6,576 bases of DNA from Thermodesulfovibrionales bacterium (lineage in GTDB: Bacteria; Nitrospirota; Thermodesulfovibrionia; Thermodesulfovibrionales; SM23-35). The notes under the pieces were generated by a model. It worked only from the letters and a program-made list of their open reading frames with translations, had not been told where the DNA came from and made no database searches. Where the stretch lies: NCBI GenBank assembly GCA_020062205.1, contig JAGUWT010000173.1, positions 1 through 6,576 of the forward strand, in the 5' to 3' direction. This document shows positions 1-6,218 of this stretch, in pieces (the first letter of the stretch is position 1; each line of letters opens with the position of its first letter). Both the position numbers and the translations under genes were made by a program.

Positions 1-156
1 CTGTCATTCTGGCTTGTCCCTGTTTGTCAGGGATCAGTCCCCTGCTTGTCATTCCGACTCTTGTCCCCGCCCTGTCGGGGATCGGTTCGGAATCCTTCTT
101 TTCAGAAAGATTCCAGACAAGCTGGAATGACAGTAACTCAACAAGTCGGAATGACA
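1..156. repeat. Rearranged cluster of palindromic repeat arms
   Basis: Two left arms start TGTCATTC (2 and 47). Two right arms end GGAATGACA (132 and 156). The core, 47-132, is the same element as the one at 2054-2114. It has a left stem ATTCCGA/TCGGAAT (51-57 with 87-93), a central stem TCTTT/AAAGA (97-101 with 106-110) and a right stem ATTCCAG/CTGGAAT (110-116 with 122-128) around the loop ACAAG. The left loop is enlarged and holds an extra hairpin, CCCCG/CGGGG (65-69 with 76-80). A similar hairpin, CCCTG/CAGGG (18-22 with 28-32), lies one unit upstream, so positions 2-46 and 47-94 look like diverged tandem duplicates. An additional right arm at 141-156 matches the left arm at 47-64 perfectly apart from one bulged base. 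The open frame across it is a by-product of the repeat and has no sign of being a gene. The cluster is probably a non-autonomous dispersed repeat and may continue left of the window. Confidence 0.8.
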
Positions 157-210
157 GACAGGTTTTCATGTCGTTGTTATTATATTATCCACAGAAATGT
201 CTGAAGAAAC

Positions 211-648
211 ATGAAAAAAGATAAGACAAGAAAGGAATTTACAGAAGAAGAGCGAAAGAATATTCCCCTCTATCCCATAGGAATAGTAGCAGAGCTTATA
301 GGGACATCAGACCAGACGCTCCGGCTCTATGAAAAACGTGGATTGATAAAGCCTGCCAGGAGGAACAAAAACAGGTTTTATTCAGAGAATGATATAAAAT
401 GGCTTCAATGCTTAAGAGATATCATTCATAAAAAAAAGATAAGCATTGAAGGTATAAAAAAGCTCTTCGATTATGCCCCTTGCTGGGAGATAACAGAATG
501 TTCAGATGAAACAAAGGTAAAGTGCTCAGCATTTATTGACAAGACAAAGCCCTGCTGGGAGCTGAACATAATGAGATGCCAGATGGGAGCAGGCAAGCCT
601 TGTGATGAGTGTGTTGTCTTTTTATCCAAAAAGGTAAAGAAGACCTAA
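211..648 (+). CDS. MerR-family regulator with cysteine-rich two-CW-like C-terminal domain
   Basis: A 145-aa putative DNA-binding transcriptional regulator. Residues 20-65 form a MerR-type winged helix-turn-helix: YPIGIVAELIG, then TLRLYEKRGLIKPAR, then the wing NRFYSENDIKWL. This arrangement resembles the HspR/GlnR-like branch. A basic linker and short helix (66-88) lead into a tail with cysteines at 91, 97, 105, 115, 123, 131 and 134, in which a PCWE motif occurs twice (90-93 and 114-117). This spacing fits my memory of the two-CW domain, a likely metal- or redox-binding module; binding is inferred. The long coiled coil and effector domain of classical MerR proteins are absent. No strong Shine-Dalgarno sequence precedes the ATG (only GAAGAAAC), but no better start precedes the HTH. 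The gene stands alone, about 55 nt after the repeat cluster, and its stop overlaps the convergent mutase gene. Its target and signal are unknown. Confidence 0.85.
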   Translation: MKKDKTRKEFTEEERKNIPLYPIGIVAELIGTSDQTLRLYEKRGLIKPARRNKNRFYSENDIKWLQCLRDIIHKKKISIEGIKKLFDYAPCWEITECSDETKVKCSAFIDKTKPCWELNIMRCQMGAGKPCDECVVFLSKKVKKT

Positions 649-2036
649 TCAAACTCCCTTATTACGGTATTAAGTTTCCCTTCAACAAATTCCTTTATCT
701 CTTGCAGAGAAGCTTCATCGTTTGCCTCAAACCTGAGCACAAGAGCCGGCTGGGTGTTTGAGGCCCTGATGAGCCCCCATCCTTTATCAAAGGTTATCCG
801 GATACCATCAATGTCATAGAGTGGGTAGTCCCTGAACACCTCCTTTGCCCTCTCGACTATCTTGAATTTTTTATCATCCGGACATTCGAATCGTATCTCT
901 GGCGTTGAAACCATCTTAGGGACATCACTGAGCAAGCTCTCTATAGAATATGGTTTGCCTTTCCGGGAAAGTATTTCAAGAATTCTCAGGCTTGCATAGA
1001 TTGCATCGTCATATCCAAAGTATCTATCGGAAAAAAAGATATGTCCGCTCATCTCTCCACCAAGCAGTGCACCTGACTCCTTCATCTTACTCTTTATGAG
1101 CGAGTGACCTGCCTTCCACATGATCGGATTTCCTCCGAGCCTTCGTATCTCATCATACATGACCTGGGAACATTTCACTTCACCAACAAAGATCGGTGGT
1201 TGAGCCTGCTTGCCTTCTGCCTTCTGTGTTTCAATAATGTCTTTTGCAAACACAATCATCAGTCTGTCTCCCCATACCACTTCGCCCTTATCGCTGACAA
1301 CCCCTATCCTGTCAGCATCTCCATCATACCCGATACCGATATCAGCGCCTGAGGATATAACCGTTGCAATGAGATCCTTTATATTCTCCATGACTACAGG
1401 GTCAGGATGATGATTCGGGAAGTTCCCATCAGGTTCGCAATACAGTTCTATCACCTCACATCCAAGGTCTTTTATCAATTGAGGGGCAACAAGCCCTGCT
1501 GTGCCATTTCCAGCATCAAGGACCACCTTAATCCTGTTCAGTGAAGGAATATTCTTCTTTACATACTCAATATACTTAGGGATAATTTCATATGATTCCG
1601 CTGACCCCTTTCCCTGGATATAGGTATTCTGTTCAATTATTTTCCATATATCCTGTATCCTTTTCCCATAGAGCGTCTCCTTCCCCACGCTCAGTTTCAT
1701 TCCGTTAAATGCAGGCGGATTGTGGCTTCCGGTTATCATCACTCCACCGTCAATATGAAGATGAAAAAGGGAAAAATATTGTAAGGGAGTTGGACAGACG
1801 CCGATGTCTATGACATCAATACCACTATCAAGGAGACTATGCGATAACACCTCTAATATTCGAAAAGAGCTCAATCGCACATCCCTCCCAATGCTTACCT
1901 TTATCTTTTCTTTTCGGAGGATGTTCCTAAGATAAACAGCAAATGCCTGTCCTATTTTTTCCACAGCCTCTTCTGAAAGGTCATCCCCCCAGATTCCACG
2001 AATATCATATTCTCTAAAGATTGCAGGACTAATCAT
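645..2036 (-). CDS. manB: Phosphomannomutase/phosphoglucomutase (alpha-D-phosphohexomutase, AlgC/ManB type)
   Basis: A 463-aa cytosolic enzyme that interconverts hexose-6-phosphate and hexose-1-phosphate (mannose and/or glucose), feeding GDP-mannose or UDP-glucose synthesis for envelope polysaccharides. All four domain signatures are present: N-terminal IFREYDIRG (6-14); the phosphoserine loop TGSHNP (102-107) with Ser104 as the phosphoryl carrier; the Mg-binding loop DGDADR (238-243); the sugar-specificity loop GEMSGH (327-332); and the C-terminal phosphate-binding loop RASNTQP (424-430). Length and order match bifunctional AlgC of Pseudomonas, so both sugars are plausible; sequence alone does not settle preference. 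The start at 2036 is chosen because GAGGAG lies just upstream and the family's conserved N-terminus begins right after it. The frame stays open to an ATG at 2102, but those extra 22 codons are translated repeat DNA. The gene lies downstream of the PBP gene on the same strand. The symbol is by family; algC or pgm is equally defensible. Confidence 0.93.
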   Translation of the reverse strand: MISPAIFREYDIRGIWGDDLSEEAVEKIGQAFAVYLRNILRKEKIKVSIGRDVRLSSFRILEVLSHSLLDSGIDVIDIGVCPTPLQYFSLFHLHIDGGVMITGSHNPPAFNGMKLSVGKETLYGKRIQDIWKIIEQNTYIQGKGSAESYEIIPKYIEYVKKNIPSLNRIKVVLDAGNGTAGLVAPQLIKDLGCEVIELYCEPDGNFPNHHPDPVVMENIKDLIATVISSGADIGIGYDGDADRIGVVSDKGEVVWGDRLMIVFAKDIIETQKAEGKQAQPPIFVGEVKCSQVMYDEIRRLGGNPIMWKAGHSLIKSKMKESGALLGGEMSGHIFFSDRYFGYDDAIYASLRILEILSRKGKPYSIESLLSDVPKMVSTPEIRFECPDDKKFKIVERAKEVFRDYPLYDIDGIRITFDKGWGLIRASNTQPALVLRFEANDEASLQEIKEFVEGKLNTVIREFD

Positions 2037-2039
2037 GTT

Positions 2040-2045
2040 CTCCTC
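2040..2045 (-). promoter_or_regulatory. Ribosome binding site fixing the mutase start
   Basis: On the minus strand GAGGAG sits three bases before the ATG at 2036, inside a longer purine run AAGAGGAGAA. It decides against the upstream in-frame ATG at 2102, which lies inside the palindromic repeat and has no comparable site. Confidence 0.75.
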
Positions 2046-2053
2046 TTCAATTC

Positions 2054-2114
2054 TGTCATTGCGGCTTGTCCGCAATCCTTCTTTCGGAAAGATTCCCGAC
2101 AAGCGGGAATGACA
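2054..2114. repeat. Dispersed palindromic repeat, clean 61-bp copy with three hairpins
   Basis: Bounded by TGTCATT at the left and AATGACA at the right. It holds three stems: ATTGCGG/CCGCAAT (2058-2064 with 2070-2076, loop CTTGT), TCTTT/AAAGA (2080-2084 with 2088-2092) and ATTCCCG/CGGGAAT (2092-2098 with 2104-2110, loop ACAAG). The two ends can also pair with each other into one long cruciform, with four mismatches in the first 24 bases. It lies between the PBP stop and the mutase ribosome binding site, so a transcript through both genes would carry it. It could act there as a stability or attenuation hairpin, but it has no U-tract and is not a standard terminator. It is homologous to the core at 47-132. 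Confidence 0.85.
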
Positions 2115-2151
2115 AACTATGTGGTTTTACTTATGAACTCCTTAATAACTC

Positions 2152-4494
2152 CTAATCAAAATTAAGGTTTAATTGATCTTCCCTTACCTTCCATTTCGTA
2201 GTAGAAGGTGCAAATTGTTTCGGCTCGGTCCCTTCTTTAAAAAATTCTCTGATAGCCGCTGCTTCGTCCTTTGCTAAAAGTCCTGTTGCCGGGTCTATTG
2301 GATAGCTGACTATTCCCTCCGGGACAGGGAAGTTCTGAGATTCTCCACTCTTCACATTTTTCATAAACGAAACCCAAATAGGAGACGCTGCACGTGCTCC
2401 TGTCTCCTGAGGGCCAAGGGGTCTCATATCGTCAAACCCAACCCATACAGCAGCAAGCAGATCAGGTGTATATCCTACAAACCATGCATCTCTGTATTCA
2501 TTGGTTGTCCCCGTCTTACCTGCCACAGGCCGACCAAGTGCCTTTGCCCTCCATCCTGTTCCATATCGTACAACATCTTCCATCATAGAGGTCACCAGAA
2601 AAGCAGTTTCAGGACTGATTACCTGTTGAGCCTCTGGCTCGTTGCTTTCGAGAACCCTTCCTTTTGAATCTGTGACATATTTGATTGCAATCGGCTTTAC
2701 CCTCATGCCATTGTCTAAAAATACATTGTAGCACAGTGCAAGTTCAAGAGGACTGATACTCAACGAACCGAGGGCAACGGTCAGGTCTCTTGGTATATCT
2801 CCCTGGATGCCTAAATTCCTCGCAAAGTCTATTACGTTGTCTATCCCGACTGCCTCAACCAATTTTACCGTGACCACATTTCGTGAATAGGTCAGTGCCT
2901 CTCTCAACCGTGTTTGTCCATAGAACTTGTGGTCATAGTTCTCAGGGCTCCATTCACCTTTTGGTCCTCCGTAGTAGGTTACAGGTTCATCCACGACAAT
3001 ACTTGCCGGGGTAAAGCCATGGTCCATAGCAGCAGCATAGATAATCGGTTTAAAGGCAGACCCTGGCTGGCGTTTTGCATAGATAGCCCTGTTAAATTCA
3101 CTCCTTACAAAATCGTATCCGCCAATCAGTGTCCTGATATAACCAGTATGTGGCTCAATAGCAACAACAGCACCCTCTACCTCGGGTTCCTGTTCAAGTG
3201 AAAGCCTGACATCATTACGATACATTCTTTTTATACTTACCTTTACGATATCTCCGGGGTTCAGGATCTTTGTCAACTTAAAATCCTTTAAACCCTTACG
3301 AGTACCTTTCTTGGAATCGATGAGATTTGAGGCCCATCTTGCGTCCTCAATTAAAAGTTTTCCTATAATGCCTCTCGTCTTTATGATGGCCTCACGTTCT
3401 GAGACCTTCAGAACAAGCCCTGAAGAAATATCACCTGTATTCGGAATAGTCGTGGCTAAGAGCTCCTTGCTTTTCATCTCCTTTTCAATATCGACATCCT
3501 TCTTATGTTCCTGGGTACCGCGCCATCCCCTCCGTTTATCGAGTTCCCTGAGACCTTGCTGCAATGCCCGTGCAGCAGATAATTGTGCATTCCTGTCCAG
3601 TGTTGTATATACCATCAAACCCTTCTTGTATACAGTCTCTTCGCCATATTTCGCTTCAAGTTCTCTTCTCAGGTATTCTATGAAATAGTTATTTGCCTCA
3701 ATCCCTTTTCTTGTGCTTGAAAGCAAAAGGGGTTGTTTTAATGCATTCTCTTTTTCAGATCTTTTGATGTATTCCTCGTCTTCCATACGTGAAAGGACAA
3801 TCATCTGTCTCTCTCTTGCCTTTATAAGATCGTTATACGGAGAATATAATGTAGGTGCCTTTATGAGACCGGCGATCAGTGCAGCCTCTGACAGTGTTAA
3901 ATCCCTCACTGATTTCCCAAAATATATCCTTGATGCCATCTCAACACCATATGCACCATGACCAAAATAGACCTTGTTCAGATAGAGCTCAAGGATATCT
4001 TTCTTGCCGAGGTTCTTTTCTATCTTTATGGCAAGAGCTGCCTCTCTGAGCTTTCTTTTGAGGGTTTTCTCAGGGGTCAAGAATACCACCTTGGCGAGTT
4101 GCTGTGTTATGGTGCTTCCGCCCTCTTTTAATCCTGCATGAAGGATGTCCTTAATAAGTGCCCTTACGATTGCAATGTAGTCAATGCCTTTATGTCTCCA
4201 GAACCTTGAATCCTCAACTGCAATGACAGCATTTATCATGTGGTCTGGAATCTTGTGTATTGGTACAAATATCCCCTTTTCGCTTTTCAGTTCTCCTATG
4301 AGCACATCGTCATCCGCATATATCTTCGTGCTTGTAACAGGCTTGTACTGTTTTATCTCGTCAACAGAGGGGACCCCTTTACTGAGTGCAATGTAGCCCC
4401 CAGCAGAAACGCCGACGATAATAGAGAGTAGTACGAGGATGAAAATAATCTTTAGTCTCATCTTATTTTTCTCAATATCATTTGATTTTTGCAT
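2152..4494 (-). CDS. mrcA: Class A bifunctional penicillin-binding protein (PBP1A-like transglycosylase/transpeptidase)
   Basis: A 780-aa inner-membrane enzyme that polymerises lipid II into glycan strands and crosslinks them in the periplasm. After a short basic N-terminus there is one membrane anchor (about 14-37). The GT51 glycosyltransferase domain (about 55-235) shows AVEDSRFWRHKG with catalytic Glu94, GGSTITQQLAK (125-135), RKLREAALAIKIEK (147-160) and ILELYLNKVYFG (167-178). An OB-like insert (about 320-430) follows. The transpeptidase domain (about 440-710) has GSAFKP with nucleophile Ser479 and Lys482, SRN (537-539) and KTGT (660-663). All catalytic motifs are intact, and length is close to the usual range for PBP1A. 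The OB-like insert favours PBP1A over PBP1B. The start is uncertain: ATG 4494 lacks a ribosome binding site, and an in-frame ATG at 4461 would give MRLKIIFILV, directly at the anchor, with a weak GAG upstream. The gene is upstream of the mutase on the same strand and divergent from hisD. Confidence 0.95.
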   Translation of the reverse strand: MQKSNDIEKNKMRLKIIFILVLLSIIVGVSAGGYIALSKGVPSVDEIKQYKPVTSTKIYADDDVLIGELKSEKGIFVPIHKIPDHMINAVIAVEDSRFWRHKGIDYIAIVRALIKDILHAGLKEGGSTITQQLAKVVFLTPEKTLKRKLREAALAIKIEKNLGKKDILELYLNKVYFGHGAYGVEMASRIYFGKSVRDLTLSEAALIAGLIKAPTLYSPYNDLIKARERQMIVLSRMEDEEYIKRSEKENALKQPLLLSSTRKGIEANNYFIEYLRRELEAKYGEETVYKKGLMVYTTLDRNAQLSAARALQQGLRELDKRRGWRGTQEHKKDVDIEKEMKSKELLATTIPNTGDISSGLVLKVSEREAIIKTRGIIGKLLIEDARWASNLIDSKKGTRKGLKDFKLTKILNPGDIVKVSIKRMYRNDVRLSLEQEPEVEGAVVAIEPHTGYIRTLIGGYDFVRSEFNRAIYAKRQPGSAFKPIIYAAAMDHGFTPASIVVDEPVTYYGGPKGEWSPENYDHKFYGQTRLREALTYSRNVVTVKLVEAVGIDNVIDFARNLGIQGDIPRDLTVALGSLSISPLELALCYNVFLDNGMRVKPIAIKYVTDSKGRVLESNEPEAQQVISPETAFLVTSMMEDVVRYGTGWRAKALGRPVAGKTGTTNEYRDAWFVGYTPDLLAAVWVGFDDMRPLGPQETGARAASPIWVSFMKNVKSGESQNFPVPEGIVSYPIDPATGLLAKDEAAAIREFFKEGTEPKQFAPSTTKWKVREDQLNLNFD

Positions 4495-4496
4495 TA

Positions 4497-4526
4497 ATTA
4501 TACACTTTTTATAAGACCTGATTGAA
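4497..4526 (-). promoter_or_regulatory. Candidate promoter for the PBP gene
   Basis: The minus strand carries a perfect TATAAT at 4497-4502. An 18-bp spacer separates it from TTCAAT (4521-4526), which matches only three of six bases of the -35 consensus. Transcription would begin near 4490, just inside the ATG at 4494, so if this promoter is real the translation start must be the ATG at 4461. The -10 match is good but the region is AT-rich and the -35 is poor. Confidence 0.3.
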
Positions 4527-4551
4527 CATGTACCTAAATCCTGCTTATAGA
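4522..4551 (+). promoter_or_regulatory. Candidate sigma-70-type promoter for hisD
   Basis: TTGAAC (4522-4527) and TATAGA (4546-4551) are separated by 18 bp, each matching four of six consensus positions. The expected start of transcription is near 4558, giving a leader of about 60 nt before the hisD ATG. It overlaps the -35 region proposed for the divergent PBP promoter, as expected in a compact 125-bp divergent intergenic region. Confidence 0.4.
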
Positions 4552-4563
4552 AACTCTATCACT

Positions 4564-4597
4564 GGCTCTGGGATATAGAGCCTTGAATAATCAGAGC
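4564..4597 (+). promoter_or_regulatory. Leader hairpin with an alternative pairing, upstream of hisD
   Basis: GGCTCT (4564-4569) pairs with AGAGCC (4577-4582) across a 7-nt loop. The same left arm, read as GCTCTG (4565-4570), can instead pair with CAGAGC (4592-4597), so the two stems exclude each other. The second stem ends two bases before AAAGG (4600-4604), the only Shine-Dalgarno-like run ahead of the hisD ATG, though that run is 15 nt from the start. There is no U-tract, leader peptide with histidine codons, or recognised riboswitch or T-box signature. The function is inferred and may be nil. Confidence 0.3.
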
Positions 4598-4619
4598 TTA
4601 AAGGTTAGAATTATCTCAC

Positions 4620-5906
4620 ATGAGAGTGATAAGAAAAAATAAAGATGTGATAGCCTTCTTTCAATCTCTGAGGGAGCGCGCCTTTGGTAGCGGTAGCGAA
4701 ATTGAGCAACGGGTTAAGGCAATCCTTGATGACGTCAGAAGAAATGGTGACAGAGCAATTCTTAAATACACAAAAACCTTTGATTCCCATGATATAAAAC
4801 GATTGGAAATAAGGTCTGATGAAATTTCAAAATATGCAGAAAAGGCTGATAGGAAGGTAATAAAGGCCCTCAACCTCTCTGCAAAAAGGATAAGGGCATT
4901 TCATGAGATGCAGAAGGAGACATCGTGGTCATTTTCTGAAGGAGATAATCTCCTTGGACAGGTAATAAGGCCGCTTGAAAGGGTTGGTGTATATATACCG
5001 GGTGGTAAGGCGTCATATCCATCTACTGTCCTGATGAATGTTATCCCTGCACAGGTTGCAGGCGTAAAAGAAATAGCCCTCTGTGTCCCGACGCCTAAAG
5101 GAGAGATAAACCCTTATGTCATGGCTTCAATAAAATTGCTCGGCGTCAAAGAGGTATATCGGATTGGCGGTGCACAGGCAATTGGGGCAATGGCATATGG
5201 AACAAAGACAATAAAAAAGGTTGATAAGATTGTAGGGCCCGGGAATATTTATGTCGCCTTAGCAAAGAAGATGGTCTTTGGAGAGGTGGATATAGATATG
5301 ATTGCAGGACCAAGCGAGATATTGATTATTGCAGATGATTCAGCAAACCCTGCATTTGTTGCTGCTGATTTACTCAGCCAGGCAGAGCATGATGAGCTTG
5401 CATCAGCCATATTAATCACTGATTCAAAGAGGCTGGCAGATGCTGTTGATAAGGAAATCGAGAAACAACTCGCTCATCTAAAGAGAAAAGAGATTGCAAG
5501 AAAGTCTCTTGATAATTATGGGGTGATAATAATCACTACGGATATTAAAGAAGCTACAGAGCTTGCAAACCATATCGCCCCAGAGCACCTTGAGGTTATG
5601 ACGGAAAAGCCGATGGATGTTTTACCCATGATTAAGAATGCAGGTGCGATATTCCTTGGAGAGTGGACCCCTGAGGCATTAGGTGACTATTCAGCAGGAC
5701 CCAATCATACCCTTCCTACAGGCGGGACAGCAAGGTTCTCATCCCCTCTCGGCGTTTATGATTTCCTCAAACGCTCAAGCTTGCTAAAGTTTACCCGATC
5801 AGGTTTCATGGAACTTGCATCTACTGTTGAGACAATTGCAGATATCGAAGGCCTCGAGGCTCATGGGAATACAATAAGGATAAGAAGGCAGGAACTTTCA
5901 AGGTAA
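4620..5906 (+). CDS. hisD: Histidinol dehydrogenase
   Basis: A 428-aa cytosolic Zn-dependent enzyme of histidine biosynthesis that oxidises L-histidinol to L-histidine in two NAD-dependent steps. The sequence is full length for the family. Visible signatures are RPLERVGVYIPGG (117-129), AYGTKTIKKVDKIVGPGN (192-209) and DMIAGPSEIL (226-235). SQAEHD (253-258) supplies the Zn ligands Gln254 and His257; APEHLE (320-325) supplies the catalytic Glu322-His323 pair; GDYSAGPNHTLPT (355-367) supplies Asp356; and EAHGN (413-417) supplies His415. These correspond to the E. coli residues with an offset of four to five. The ATG at 4620 fits the family N-terminus, although the ribosome binding site is weak. 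No other his gene lies in the window and the next gene is over 300 nt away, so hisD looks monocistronic here. It is divergent from the PBP gene. Confidence 0.97.
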   Translation: MRVIRKNKDVIAFFQSLRERAFGSGSEIEQRVKAILDDVRRNGDRAILKYTKTFDSHDIKRLEIRSDEISKYAEKADRKVIKALNLSAKRIRAFHEMQKETSWSFSEGDNLLGQVIRPLERVGVYIPGGKASYPSTVLMNVIPAQVAGVKEIALCVPTPKGEINPYVMASIKLLGVKEVYRIGGAQAIGAMAYGTKTIKKVDKIVGPGNIYVALAKKMVFGEVDIDMIAGPSEILIIADDSANPAFVAADLLSQAEHDELASAILITDSKRLADAVDKEIEKQLAHLKRKEIARKSLDNYGVIIITTDIKEATELANHIAPEHLEVMTEKPMDVLPMIKNAGAIFLGEWTPEALGDYSAGPNHTLPTGGTARFSSPLGVYDFLKRSSLLKFTRSGFMELASTVETIADIEGLEAHGNTIRIRRQELSR

Positions 5907-6050
5907 TAGAGGAATTTCTCCTGTTTCTCAATTTGCTAAAACTGGCGAAGTAATTTACAGGAAATGAGGAAATAAATTGTGGTAGATTGAGTTAGACCCT
6001 CTATAGATATGTCAGATTAACAGACAAGTCACACGTTCTACACGGCATAC

Positions 6051-6132
6051 GGTCAGGTCTTGCAATATAACAGCTTAGAAAAGTAAAACGAATAATTGCG
6101 GATAGCAGAAAGTGATATTGCAAGACCTGACC
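6051..6132. repeat. 82-bp element with perfect 18-bp terminal inverted repeats (MITE- or REP-like)
   Basis: The left end GGTCAGGTCTTGCAATAT (6051-6068) and right end (6115-6132) are exact reverse complements. Pairing continues for two bases after one mismatch. The 46-nt centre codes for nothing. Ends of the GGTCAGGTCTTG type are familiar to me from around IS200-like, REP-associated (Y1, RAYT) transposase genes in diverse bacteria; this is recollection, not a search. No transposase is in the window. The bases flanking the two ends show no obvious target-site duplication, which fits a Y1-type mobilised hairpin or an old insertion better than a recent DDE-type MITE. The loop is too long and the T-tract absent for a rho-independent terminator. 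Confidence 0.75.
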
Positions 6133-6206
6133 CTGCTTGCTCGCTTTTCACTGGTACGAAGGTCATGGTATTGGGAAAAAAGAAATAAAAATCAAAAAAT
6201 ATTTAT

Positions 6207-6212
6207 AAGGAG
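6207..6212 (+). promoter_or_regulatory. Strong ribosome binding site for the 73-aa protein
   Basis: AAGGAG is six bases before the ATG at 6219. It is the best Shine-Dalgarno match in the window and supports this short frame as a real gene and this ATG over the next in-frame ATG (Met6). Confidence 0.8.
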
Positions 6213-6218
6213 AAGGCT

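Larger units (their letters stand above)
5907..6218. other. Gene-free stretch after hisD, containing an 82-bp inverted-repeat element
   Basis: No open frame longer than about 15 codons with a plausible start is evident on either strand. The first 140 nt hold a weak dyad, TCCTGT/ACAGGA (5919-5924 with 5957-5962), with a 32-nt loop and no T-tract, so no convincing hisD terminator is seen. The rest is the inverted-repeat element at 6051-6132 and an A-rich 5' region for the small gene that starts at 6219. Confidence 0.6.

Noticed and set aside
24..224. 66-codon open frame at the left end on the + strand
   Set aside because: Most of it is translated palindromic repeat, with the same SRNDR-type residues that appear in the false mutase extension. 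It has no ribosome binding site and overlaps the real MerR start.
1104..1410. Plus-strand open frames within the mutase and similar ones within the PBP gene
   Set aside because: They lie antisense to strongly conserved enzymes, have low-complexity translated sequence, and have no ribosome binding sites.
2037..2102. Upstream mutase start giving 22 extra residues
   Set aside because: The residues are encoded largely by the palindromic repeat. The conserved family N-terminus and a good ribosome binding site both point to 2036.
2135..2156. Imperfect tandem GGAGTT-ATTAA / GGAGTT-CATAA on the minus strand after the PBP stop
   Set aside because: It is only two short units with mismatches, and no start codon follows the GGAG runs at a useful distance.
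5911..5976. Possible hisD terminator from repeated GGAAAT/ATTTC runs after the stop codon
   Set aside because: The arms are not in the nested order needed for one stem. The only clean pairing is 6 bp with a 32-nt loop, and no T-tract follows.
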